Assembly (NCBI RefSeq): GCF_003203515.1
Contig: NZ_BGNG01000001.1
Location: 62,001 to 126,000, forward strand
Length of the DNA: 64,000 nucleotides
Source: Glaciecola sp. KUL10
GTDB taxonomy: Bacteria > Pseudomonadota > Gammaproteobacteria > Enterobacterales > Alteromonadaceae
Direction: 5' to 3'
Of this stretch, positions 47,810-56,566 are shown piece after piece. The position numbers and the translations under genes are program-made. How positions within the stretch are numbered: position 1 is the stretch's first letter; every line of letters starts with the position of its first letter. The notes beneath the pieces were generated by a model. It was not told the DNA's origin. It did not search any database and saw only the letters and a list, made by a program, of their open reading frames with translations.

Positions 47810-48418
47810 TTAAACCCACTTTGGTGTCTTTTGACAATACTCTTGATAACGAAGTGGGTGGACTTGGCTTAAAAATGATTCTTCAAGTTGCGTTTGAAGT
47901 CGCAGAGCGTTAAGGCCGATCAAAATACACACCAATGAAAATATGCTAGGCATCGCCAAGAAAAATCCAATTTGTGCCAATCCAACACCGATATAGCCTG
48001 GGTTTCGGCTTAAAGAATACAGTCCTGAAGTAATTAATTCGATGTGGCGATTGTCTATGCCAGAGCGCCATGAACTTTGCAGCGTAAAGTTACTCAATAT
48101 TGCAAGGGTAAACCCTACTGCTAGTGCGCATAAACCGACGATATTAAACAAAAGCTCGTTGGGCAAGTTAATCATACCCAAGTAGGCATCTATGGGTGGA
48201 AAAAACACGCGAGTTAAACACACACTTAAGATTGCCACTCTAAATATGCGGAATGACAGGTGGTTCCACCAGTGCATTGAGTATCTTACACCTGTATGAA
48301 CCAACAATTTACTTTGCTTCTTTTGTTGACGTATTTTGATGAGCGAAATATAGAAACCAGCAACGAATAGGTAAAAAGAGGCTAAAAATATAGCGATAAG
48401 CCGTTCAGCATCCACCAT
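47810..48418 (-). CDS. Isoprenylcysteine methyltransferase-like membrane protein
   Basis: About 202 residues from ATG 48418 (AAGGAGG nearby); an upstream GTG at 48460 lacks a ribosome site. Five or so membrane helices are present. The C-terminal YSLSRNPGYIGVGLAQIG segment followed by ALRLQTQLEESFL is the SAM-dependent PEMT/ICMT signature. It probably methylates a lipid or protein group at the inner membrane; the substrate is unknown. It is convergent with the VWA gene. Confidence 0.82.
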   Translation of the reverse strand: MVDAERLIAIFLASFYLFVAGFYISLIKIRQQKKQSKLLVHTGVRYSMHWWNHLSFRIFRVAILSVCLTRVFFPPIDAYLGMINLPNELLFNIVGLCALAVGFTLAILSNFTLQSSWRSGIDNRHIELITSGLYSLSRNPGYIGVGLAQIGFFLAMPSIFSLVCILIGLNALRLQTQLEESFLSQVHPLRYQEYCQKTPKWV

Positions 48419-48554
48419 TGCCTCCTTAATAAAGTTTGACGAAGTGTCTGAATGTCTCACGTAAATATAGTCTGATTAAGAAAGTTTGCCACTTAGAATG
48501 ATCTTTTTCTTAAGTCCATATATCATAGCGCGACTTAAATAAGAGATTTGATTT

Positions 48555-49283
48555 GTGCTAAAACGGCTAAATAAATACATCAGCGAGACTGGCTATTGCT
48601 CTAGAAGAGAAGCCGATAGTTTGATCGAACAAGGACATGTCACCATAAACGGTGCGGTCCCAGAATTAGGCACTAAGGTTGGCCCAGATGATATCGTTAG
48701 TGTCAAAGGTAAGCCGATAACACCTAGCAAGGCTGACAAAACCGACCGCGTCTATCTAGCTTATAACAAACCAGTTGGAATCACCTGTACTACTGAAAAA
48801 AAAGTTAAGGGCAATATCATTGATGCAATCGGTTTTAAGCAACGTATATTTCCTATCGGCAGATTAGACAAACCTTCGGAAGGCTTAATCTTACTCACGA
48901 GTGACGGCGATATTGTGAATAAGATTTTGCGTGCTGAAAATGCCCACGACAAACACTATCGCGTGATTGTGAACAAACCTGTCACGTCTGAGTTTATTCA
49001 CAATATGAGTAATGGTGTTCCTATTCTTAATACCATCACTAAAAAGTGTCTTGTAAAACAAGCTGGGAAATTTGGCTTTGATATTGTGTTAACGCAAGGT
49101 CTGAACCGACAAATTAGACGCATGTGCGAATATTTTGGCTATGAAGTAACAAGACTGACGCGCAAACGAATAATGCATATAGACTTAAAAGGCCTTAAAG
49201 TCGGTCAGTATCGTCACCTTACTGAACAAGAAATGCTTCAAATGAATGCGGCATTGAAGCACTCTAGTAGTGAAATTCAATAA
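48555..49283 (+). CDS. rluF: 23S rRNA pseudouridine synthase RluF
   Basis: 242 residues from GTG. An S4 RNA-binding domain (about 2-60) is followed by the RsuA-type catalytic domain with the Asp motif GRLDKPSEG near 101-109 and NRQIRRMCEYFGYEV near 182-196. RluF modifies U2604 of 23S rRNA. RluB, E and related enzymes are close relatives; the length and KRIMHI segment favour RluF. It is convergent with the flavin reductase gene, with the stop codons abutting. Confidence 0.9.
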   Translation: MLKRLNKYISETGYCSRREADSLIEQGHVTINGAVPELGTKVGPDDIVSVKGKPITPSKADKTDRVYLAYNKPVGITCTTEKKVKGNIIDAIGFKQRIFPIGRLDKPSEGLILLTSDGDIVNKILRAENAHDKHYRVIVNKPVTSEFIHNMSNGVPILNTITKKCLVKQAGKFGFDIVLTQGLNRQIRRMCEYFGYEVTRLTRKRIMHIDLKGLKVGQYRHLTEQEMLQMNAALKHSSSEIQ

Positions 49284-49916
49284 TTATTTGGGGCGCTTTA
49301 AATCTAATATATTGCTGATCCCCGAGTATTGATTGGCACCCAAACGAGCCAGCGGTTGTACCATGTTAGCCGATACGTTAGTTCTACCCTTATCATCAAT
49401 TTCTAATACTGACTCATCGACATTAATCGATAAAATTTTTAAGAAAATAAGTTGTTGTGCAGCGTCGCCGATCGTTTTTAATTCATATACTTCACAATTA
49501 AACGCGATAGGGCACTCATGTAGTTTAGGCAAAGCAAAGTTATCTTGTTCACAAAGTGATAACTCAAGCGAATTTAGTTCTGATTCACCATAAGCTAGGG
49601 TGGCAGCAGATTGCGTGACTGCGGCAGCTTGCGCTTCTTGTGCGATATGGACAACACATTTAGCACCTAAAGTAAGATTACGAGCAGTATCTTTTGTATC
49701 GCCCTCTGGCTTTTTACCCACTGATATCATCAGTAAAGGGGGTTGACTGCAAACTGCATTGAAATAAGAGAACGGCGCTAGATTATATCTATCGTTGCTT
49801 GAACTGGCTTTTGTTTCATTCTCGGAAAGGATCCAAGCAATAGGTCTTGGAATGACTGTTTGTGTCATCAGGTGATAAACCTGCGAAGGTGAAAACTCTT
49901 TAAGGTCAAATAGCAT
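49284..49916 (-). CDS. Flavin reductase-like FMN-binding protein
   Basis: 210 residues with the split-barrel flavin reductase pattern: VIPRPIAWI near residues 21-29, NLAPFSYFNAVCSQPPLLMIS near 45-65, and KDTARNLT near 75. It belongs to the DIM6/NTAB family, which uses FMN. Its partner monooxygenase, if any, is not adjacent. Confidence 0.87.
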   Translation of the reverse strand: MLFDLKEFSPSQVYHLMTQTVIPRPIAWILSENETKASSSNDRYNLAPFSYFNAVCSQPPLLMISVGKKPEGDTKDTARNLTLGAKCVVHIAQEAQAAAVTQSAATLAYGESELNSLELSLCEQDNFALPKLHECPIAFNCEVYELKTIGDAAQQLIFLKILSINVDESVLEIDDKGRTNVSANMVQPLARLGANQYSGISNILDLKRPK

Positions 49917-49974
49917 TAGTTACCCTTTTAATTGACTAATATCGCTGGATAAATAGAGCCAGCTAAAAATTGCA

Positions 49975-51330
49975 TTAGCTGGCATCGAGTAAATTTAATC
50001 GGATTCTTTGTTGGATAATACGCAAGCGCCAAAACATTAACACGGCCGCACAACTTAAGGCTGTTATAAAGCCTATCCAAAACCCTTTTGCTCCCATCGC
50101 GGGTACAAACAAATCAGTTAAAGACAAGCTCACACCAACTGGAAGACCGATTAACCAATAGCAAACAAAGCTAATAATAAACATCGCTTTTGTGTCTTTA
50201 TAGCCCCTTAAGGAGTTTGCTGATACTACTTGTATACCATCTGAAAACTGAAACAAAGCAGCAAAAAACAAAAGACTCGCAGCCATAGAGATAACCTCAG
50301 TGTTATCCGTGTACAACCCCGCAATCTGATAATTAGCTAATACTGTTAGCGTAGCCGTGGTGCAGGCGATTGCCATGGAAACCAACAACGCGCAGTTAAC
50401 CGCCATTTTTGCTTTTTCATTTTGTTTGTTGCCAATCTGGTAACCGACTCTTATTGCGGTGGCAATGCCTAGGCTCATTGGTAACATAAACATTAAAGAT
50501 GAAAAGTTAAGAGCGATTTGATGTGCAGCAACTACCTTTGCACCCAATGGGGCAAGTAGCAGTGCAGCTAATGCAAATAGGGTAACTTCAAATACTAGTG
50601 TCAAAGAAATGGGTATACCCATTTTAAATTGTTGTTTGATATGCGTTAAATTCGGTTTATGGACTTTGATAAAAAGCTTGTAAGGTCGCATTACTTGAGC
50701 ACGAGTCGCGTAAAAATAAGTCATCAATGCCATAAGATAAAACACGATCATCGTTGCTAAGCCACAACCAGCACCTCCTAATTGAGGTAAGCCCCATAAA
50801 CCATTAATCAAAATATAGTTTGCGGGTATATTGATCATCAATCCAATAAGCATAATGATCATTGTAGGCCTAGTCGCCGACAGTCCTTCGCAACAATTCC
50901 GAAGACTCTGATAAACTGCAAAACCAGGTGCCGCTAGCAAAACAAATGAAGCATATTCAACGCATATCTGTTTAACATCCGCTTCCATATCTAACAAAGA
51001 AAATACAAATGGTAAAAATGGCACTAATAAAAGGACAAACATACTCATTAGCAAGGCTAACCAAATTGACTGATGCAGGGCATTAGCGACGGGTTTAGTC
51101 TCTCCAGCACCTTGGTATCTAGAAATAATCGGTGAGAGTGCAAGGGTAATTCCCTGTATGAATATCAGTAGAGGAAAGGTAATGCTATGGCCAATAGCAA
51201 CCGCTGCCATATCCGTATAACTAAAGCGTCCGGCCATAATCGTATCTGCCACGCCCATCAGCGTTTGCGTAACTTGCGCTATTAACAATGGCCAAGCTAA
51301 TTTTAGTAGTGCTTTTAATTCATGAAACAT
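49975..51330 (-). CDS. MATE family efflux transporter (NorM-like)
   Basis: 451 residues from ATG 51330, with twelve membrane helices. It has AWPLLIAQVTQTLMGVADTIMAG near 12-34 in the first half and GIATAIRVGYQIGNK in the second. It is a sodium- or proton-driven exporter of drugs or metabolites. The frame stays open further upstream to 51414, but that extension reads through the inverted-repeat element at 51366, so it is rejected. Confidence 0.92.
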   Translation of the reverse strand: MFHELKALLKLAWPLLIAQVTQTLMGVADTIMAGRFSYTDMAAVAIGHSITFPLLIFIQGITLALSPIISRYQGAGETKPVANALHQSIWLALLMSMFVLLLVPFLPFVFSLLDMEADVKQICVEYASFVLLAAPGFAVYQSLRNCCEGLSATRPTMIIMLIGLMINIPANYILINGLWGLPQLGGAGCGLATMIVFYLMALMTYFYATRAQVMRPYKLFIKVHKPNLTHIKQQFKMGIPISLTLVFEVTLFALAALLLAPLGAKVVAAHQIALNFSSLMFMLPMSLGIATAIRVGYQIGNKQNEKAKMAVNCALLVSMAIACTTATLTVLANYQIAGLYTDNTEVISMAASLLFFAALFQFSDGIQVVSANSLRGYKDTKAMFIISFVCYWLIGLPVGVSLSLTDLFVPAMGAKGFWIGFITALSCAAVLMFWRLRIIQQRIRLNLLDAS

Positions 51331-51365
51331 CAGTTTTCTTATTATTTTGAGTCGTTTTAAATGGT

Positions 51366-51547
51366 TAGGGCCTGTTGTTCTTTGCTGTATGATTTTGCAG
51401 CAGTCAGTGCCCAAAGGGTTCGCTCAATGTGTTCACCGTTCTTCGTTACATCCTCTTGAAGCAGCCCACTGCATCTGCGAGTCTGTGCCTCGATCGCTGA
51501 ACACATAGAGCGAACAAAATTCATACAGCAGAGATCAACAGGCCCTA
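51366..51547. repeat. MITE-like element with long terminal inverted repeats
   Basis: 182 bp bounded by matching 12-bp ends (TAGGGCCTGTTG at 51366 and its reverse complement ending at 51547). The inverted repeat extends inward imperfectly to about 33 bp. A second nested pair (51419-51436 with 51499-51516, one mismatch) follows. It has no coding capacity. This is the form of a non-autonomous transposon or palindromic repeat. It fills most of the 404-bp gap before the branched-chain dehydrogenase operon; the rest of that gap (51548-51734) shows only an unused AGGAGG at 51594-51599. Confidence 0.8.
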
Positions 51548-51734
51548 CTTGCTTACAAAATTTCAGCTGAAAATATACATCTATTTTACAAATAGGAGGA
51601 AATTACTAATTTTGACTATTCACGCGCAATATTCATCATCATGTATTTCATAATTAGTCTTGAAATAGCAACAAGGCTAAAACCAAGCTTCACTAGTATA
51701 TACCCTGAATTATTCACTTATTTGGAAAAATGTT

Positions 51735-52922
51735 ATGCAGGACAGAAACCACCTTTCGAATGTGGGCATTACTCATGATGTTGCGGTAATAAGCAATGGC
51801 TTAATTGATATTCCGATGGTGCAACTTCTCGATGAAAATGGCAATGAAACAAATACTAAAAATACGCCAAATTTATCAAGAGAAGAAGCTATTAAAATAG
51901 CAAACACCATGCAGTATACACGCTTATTAGACGAGCGCATGGTAGGTGCACAAAGACAAGGTCGCATTTCTTTTTATTTAGCATGTACAGGCGAAGAGGC
52001 AGCTGTTGTTGGCAGCGCGGCGGCACTCGAAGATCAAGATATGGTGATGTCGCAATATCGTGAGCAAGGTGTTTTGGCGTATCGAGGCTACACAACTGAA
52101 CAGTTTATGAATCAGATGTTCAGCAATAAAAAAGACCCAAATAAAGGCAGACAAATGCCGATTCACTACGGTGACAAAAAACTAAATTTTATGACAGTTT
52201 CTTCTCCCTTAGGCACGCAAATTCCTCAAGCATCTGGCTATGCATATGGTCAAAAAATGGCAGGGCAGCCGGCAATTACAATATGTTACTTTGGCGAAGG
52301 TGCCGCTTCTGAAGGCGACTTCCACGCAGGGGTAAATATGGCCGCTGTTCTAAATTGTCCTGTTATCTTCTTTTGCAGAAACAACGGGTACGCAATATCG
52401 ACTCCTTCAGAAGAACAATTTGCGGGTGATGGCATCGCCTCAAGAGGCATCGGTTACGGCGTTAAAACAATTAGAGTCGACGGTAACGATGCACTTGCAG
52501 TATATGCAGCGACAAAGCAAGCTCGTGAAATTGCGCTTGCTGAAAACTGCCCAGTGTTGATTGAAGCAATGACTTACCGTTTGGCTGCTCACTCTACTTC
52601 TGATGATCCAAGTGGATATCGCTCAAAAGACGAGGAAGAAAAGTGGCGAGCAAAAGATCCGATTCTGCGTTTTAATCTATGGCTTGAAAGCAAAGGTTGG
52701 TTTGACAAAGAAGCGACAGATAAGCTGCTTGAAACCTCACGTGCAGATATATTAGCCGCGGTCAAAAAAGCGGAAAAAATCGATGTGTGCGCACTGCCTG
52801 ATATTATTGAAGATGTATATGACGAAGCCCCTTGGCACTTAAAAGAACAATTAGCTGACTTACAGGCTCATATTGAAAAGTATCCAGAAGCCTATCCGAA
52901 AACTGCAGGGAGAACACGCTAA
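51735..52922 (+). CDS. bkdA1: Branched-chain 2-oxoacid dehydrogenase E1 alpha subunit
   Basis: 395 residues. It carries the thiamine diphosphate motif ([11 protein letters not shown] near 185-195, ending with the paired NN in FFCRNNGY) and the phosphorylation-loop-like [15 protein letters not shown] near 281-295. With E1 beta it decarboxylates 2-oxoacids from valine, leucine and isoleucine. The three-gene order E1a-E1b-E2 without an E3 is typical; the lipoamide dehydrogenase would come from elsewhere. Confidence 0.93.
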   Translation: MQDRNHLSNVGITHDVAVISNGLIDIPMVQLLDENGNETNTKNTPNLSREEAIKIANTMQYTRLLDERMVGAQRQGRISFYLACTGEEAAVVGSAAALEDQDMVMSQYREQGVLAYRGYTTEQFMNQMFSNKKDPNKGRQMPIHYGDKKLNFMTVSSPLGTQIPQASGYAYGQKMAGQPAITICYFGEGAASEGDFHAGVNMAAVLNCPVIFFCRNNGYAISTPSEEQFAGDGIASRGIGYGVKTIRVDGNDALAVYAATKQAREIALAENCPVLIEAMTYRLAAHSTSDDPSGYRSKDEEEKWRAKDPILRFNLWLESKGWFDKEATDKLLETSRADILAAVKKAEKIDVCALPDIIEDVYDEAPWHLKEQLADLQAHIEKYPEAYPKTAGRTR

Positions 52923-53899
52923 TGGCTAAAATGAACCTATTACAAGCAATTAACGACGCACTCATCACTGCGATGACTGACGATGAAAAAGTCATGGTGT
53001 TTGGAGAAGATGTAGGGCACTTTGGTGGTGTATTTCGTGCAACCAGTAATCTTCAAGAAAAATTCGGCAAAGGTCGTTGCTTTAATACTCCATTGACCGA
53101 GCAAGGCATTATTGGTTTTGCAAATGGTTTGGCATCGCAAGGCTCAGTGCCAGTTGCAGAAATTCAATTCGGCGATTATATATTCCCAGCATTTGATCAA
53201 ATAGTGAATGAAACTGCTAAATGGCGTTATCGCTCAGGTGGGCAGTTCACGACAGGTACATTGACTATTCGTACGCCATACGGCGGCGGTATTGCAGGCG
53301 GGCATTATCATTCGCAATCGCCTGAAGCATTCTTCGCGCACATACCTGGAATGAAAATTGTAATTCCGCGTAATCCTAAGCAAGCAAAAGGTTTGTTGCT
53401 AAGCAGTATTCGAGATGATAACCCCGTTTTATTTATGGAGCCCAAACGCCTGTATCGTGCGGCGGTTGGTGAAGTGCCAGAGGGAGACTATGAGCTTCCT
53501 TTAGGTAAGGCTGATGTTGTAAAAGAAGGCAAAGACATCACATTGCTGGCTTGGGGGGCACAAGTCGAAATCATTGAAAAAGCAGCTGAAATGGCAGAAA
53601 AAGACGGGATATCATGTGAAATAATTGATTTGCAGAGCATCTTGCCTTGGGATGTCGAAACAGTTACGCAATCTGTTTTTAAAACCGGGCGTTTGCTAGT
53701 CAATCACGAAGCGCCTTTAACTGGTGGTTTTGCAAGTGAGATCGCCGCAAGCGTTCAGGAAAGATGCTTTTTGTATTTGGAAGCACCCATCGCGCGCGTA
53801 TGTGGCTTAGATACACCTTATCCATTGGCTCATGAAAAAGAATATATGCCTGATCACTTAAAAACATACGAAGCCATTAAACGAACAATGGATTATTAA
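52922..53899 (+). CDS. bkdA2: Branched-chain 2-oxoacid dehydrogenase E1 beta subunit
   Basis: 325 residues, beginning [18 protein letters not shown], with the transketolase-type pyrimidine domain ([16 protein letters not shown] near 22-37) and the C-terminal transketolase domain ([13 protein letters not shown] near 238-250). It forms the heterotetrameric E1 with the upstream gene. Its start overlaps the E1 alpha stop (TAATG), so the two are translationally coupled. Confidence 0.95.
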   Translation: MAKMNLLQAINDALITAMTDDEKVMVFGEDVGHFGGVFRATSNLQEKFGKGRCFNTPLTEQGIIGFANGLASQGSVPVAEIQFGDYIFPAFDQIVNETAKWRYRSGGQFTTGTLTIRTPYGGGIAGGHYHSQSPEAFFAHIPGMKIVIPRNPKQAKGLLLSSIRDDNPVLFMEPKRLYRAAVGEVPEGDYELPLGKADVVKEGKDITLLAWGAQVEIIEKAAEMAEKDGISCEIIDLQSILPWDVETVTQSVFKTGRLLVNHEAPLTGGFASEIAASVQERCFLYLEAPIARVCGLDTPYPLAHEKEYMPDHLKTYEAIKRTMDY

Positions 53900-53906
53900 G
53901 GAGCAA

Positions 53907-55559
53907 ATGATGACTGAATTTATTTTGCCCGACATTGGTGAAGGCATCGTTGAATGTGAACTATTGGAATGGTTGGTAAAAGAAGGTGATGTGATAACCG
54001 AAGACCAACCTGTTGCAGAAGTAATGACAGATAAGGCTACGGTTCAAATACCTGCAATGTACTCTGGTGTAGTCAAAACACTTCATTATAAAGAGGGTGA
54101 TATTGCAAAAGTACATGAGCCTCTTTTTGCGATGGATGTCGATGGTACAGCAAATCAAGACTTTAATGACAATAATGCAGTTACTGACTCTGTCGATGAG
54201 CATGAGAGTGCTGCTGCGCTTGAAACTGAAAATAGTAGCAAGGTAGAACCCTTTATCTTGCCCGATATCGGTGAAGGTATTGTTGAATGCGAAATCGTTA
54301 AATGGTGTATTTCGGCAGGTGACACTGTAGAAGAAGATCAAGTCGTTGTAGAAGTCATGACCGATAAAGCGGTTGTTGAAATCCCTGCAAAGTTCTCTGG
54401 CAAAGTCACCAAACTGTTTTATCAAGAAGGTGAAATTGCAAAAGTGCACACACCTTTGTTTGAGCAAGAAATTGCTGGCGTAGCGTCGACAAACTCAAAT
54501 CAAACTACGACAACTTCAGTTAACGAAACGAAACAAAGTAACAGTGTCAGTCCACAACTAAACAAACAAGGCGGTTTGTTCGAAGCGCCTGTTGAAATCA
54601 GTGGGAAAGTCTTGGCTAGTCCCGCGGTTAGACGTATCGCTAGAGAAAATAACATCGATTTAAGTCAAGTATCCGGTAGCGGTAAAAAGGGTAGAGTACT
54701 AAAGCACGATCTTGATAGCTTTATTAACCAACAACAAAGTGCTGTATCTGATAACAGAGCTAACCATCAGTCTGCTACAAATGCTAAATACACTAATGCA
54801 GACAAAGCTTCAGACGAGATACAAAATACTCAACAAACACAAGCTGAAAATGGCACTTTTAAGACCGTTGTATTGAAGGGAATGCGCGCTGCAATGGCCA
54901 AGCAAATGGTCGCAAGTACTTCAACCATTCCTCATTTTACAGTGTCAGATGAGTTGTGCATGGACAGCTTGATAGACTTGCGTTTGCGCTTAAAAAGTGA
55001 CTTTGCAGATAAAGGCCTTAAGCTTAGCTTTATGCCATTCTTTATCAAGTCCTTATCATTGGCATTGACTGAATTTGAAGAGATTAATGCCCAATTTGAT
55101 GATGAATCAAATACGCTAAAAGTGTTTGCCAATCACAATATTGGATTAGCAGTTGATTCAAAAGTGGGTTTATTAGTACCTAACATTAAATCGGTGCAAA
55201 ACAAGTCGCTATTAGAAGTTACACAAGAGCTTAATCGCATCATCGATGCTGCAAGGGAAGGCAAACTCAGTTCGGCAGATTTGAAAGGCGGCACGATCAG
55301 TATTTCAAATATTGGTGCATTAGGTGGCACCATTGCTACTCCAGTGATCAATAAACCTGAAGTGGCAATTGTAGCACTTGGAAAAACTCAGCGCTTACCT
55401 CGCTTCAATGAAAGTGGCGAAGTTTATGCGAGTAACATCATGACGATTAATTGGTCGGGTGATCATCGTGTCATCGACGGCGCAACCATGGTGAGGTTCA
55501 ATAATTTATGGATGAGTTATCTTAGCTCACCTGAAAAAATGTTGGTGCATTTAAAGTAA
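53907..55559 (+). CDS. bkdB: Branched-chain 2-oxoacid dehydrogenase E2 (two lipoyl domains)
   Basis: 550 residues. Two near-identical lipoyl domains (about 3-76 and 115-188) each have the lipoyl lysine in VMTDKA. A peripheral subunit-binding domain lies near 232-270 (SPAVRRIARENNIDLSQVSG), then a Ser/Thr/Gln-rich linker, then the acyltransferase domain ending in DHRVIDGATMVRF. It carries the acyl group from E1 to CoA. A second ATG one codon in is also possible as the start (AAGGAG upstream). Confidence 0.94.
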   Translation: MMTEFILPDIGEGIVECELLEWLVKEGDVITEDQPVAEVMTDKATVQIPAMYSGVVKTLHYKEGDIAKVHEPLFAMDVDGTANQDFNDNNAVTDSVDEHESAAALETENSSKVEPFILPDIGEGIVECEIVKWCISAGDTVEEDQVVVEVMTDKAVVEIPAKFSGKVTKLFYQEGEIAKVHTPLFEQEIAGVASTNSNQTTTTSVNETKQSNSVSPQLNKQGGLFEAPVEISGKVLASPAVRRIARENNIDLSQVSGSGKKGRVLKHDLDSFINQQQSAVSDNRANHQSATNAKYTNADKASDEIQNTQQTQAENGTFKTVVLKGMRAAMAKQMVASTSTIPHFTVSDELCMDSLIDLRLRLKSDFADKGLKLSFMPFFIKSLSLALTEFEEINAQFDDESNTLKVFANHNIGLAVDSKVGLLVPNIKSVQNKSLLEVTQELNRIIDAAREGKLSSADLKGGTISISNIGALGGTIATPVINKPEVAIVALGKTQRLPRFNESGEVYASNIMTINWSGDHRVIDGATMVRFNNLWMSYLSSPEKMLVHLK

Positions 55560-55666
55560 GCAATTTATGATGGTGGGCTGTTCGCTAGTAATAGGTAATA
55601 CGCAACCGTTTTAGGAAGCGTCACTTAGATCTGTGCGATAGCCCATTAATTTTAAAGAGACGACTT

Positions 55667-56566
55667 GTGCTTAGTTATCAACATGCTTATCACGCTGGCA
55701 ATCATGCCGACGTATTAAAACACCTCACGCTTATGTCAGTGTTAAAAAAACTCACTATTAAAGCAAAGCCTATGTTTTATCTAGATACCCATGCTGGCGC
55801 TGGCGTTTATCAAATGGATGATGAAAATGGCGCGCTAAATGCTGAGTTTGAGCGAGGCGTTTTAAAGTTTCAGTCCTTATTGCGCAATTCAAATAATGAA
55901 ATAGTGAAAGACTATTTGGCAATCACTTCAGGATTTACCAAGGCAAAACAATACCCAGGGTCTCCTATCATTGCTGACTATCTATTAAGAGAGACTGATA
56001 ATGCACATGCTGCTGATTTGCACCCGCAAGCTAGCCAAGACCTAAAGAAATACCTAAGGCGTTCGAAGTTAAGCGCTCATCAACGAGATGGCTATGAAGC
56101 CCTAAATGCCTTTATGCCCCCCAAACCAAATAGGGGAATGGTATTAGTCGACCCACCTTACGAGCAAGCCTCAGAATATGCAGATGTATACAAAGCGATT
56201 ACAAGCGCATTATCTGCTTGGCCAAATGGGTGCTTTTTAATTTGGTATCCTCTACTTTCACCCACACGAGTAGACCGAAAGACTAAAGAAGTTGCTGAAA
56301 ACCCTAAAGCGGGTTTATCTGAAGAGATGATTGCGAAACTTGGTGCATTAGCGGCAAAGAGCGTTTTAAACATCCAGCTATGTGTGTCACAACCCAGCCC
56401 GCAAATTGGTATGTATGGTTCGGGCATGTGTATTATCAATCCCCCTTGGAAATTAGAACAAGATTTATCAGGTGTTTTAGCGACCTTACAAACAGTATTT
56501 GCAGGTGACAAAGATAAGGACACAAGCCACTTATGCCAAGTAAATTGGATAAAAACTGAAGTATGA
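55667..56566 (+). CDS. rlmJ: 23S rRNA (adenine2030-N6)-methyltransferase RlmJ
   Basis: 299 residues from GTG. It opens LSYQHAYHAGNHADVLKHLT, has DTHAGAGVYQM near 40-50 for SAM binding and the catalytic DPPY motif (VLVDPPYEQASEY near 160-172). It methylates A2030 of 23S rRNA. The C-terminus overlaps the start of the protein kinase gene by 4 bp (ATGA), an unusual partner. Confidence 0.94.
   Translation: MLSYQHAYHAGNHADVLKHLTLMSVLKKLTIKAKPMFYLDTHAGAGVYQMDDENGALNAEFERGVLKFQSLLRNSNNEIVKDYLAITSGFTKAKQYPGSPIIADYLLRETDNAHAADLHPQASQDLKKYLRRSKLSAHQRDGYEALNAFMPPKPNRGMVLVDPPYEQASEYADVYKAITSALSAWPNGCFLIWYPLLSPTRVDRKTKEVAENPKAGLSEEMIAKLGALAAKSVLNIQLCVSQPSPQIGMYGSGMCIINPPWKLEQDLSGVLATLQTVFAGDKDKDTSHLCQVNWIKTEV

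Noticed and set aside
48419-48460. Upstream GTG start for the ICMT-like protein
   Set aside because: It has no ribosome site, while AAGGAGG lies beside the ATG/GTG at 48418/48415.
51331-51414. 28-codon N-terminal extension of the MATE transporter
   Set aside because: The extension translates the repeat element; the methionine at 51330 begins the family's conserved N-terminus.
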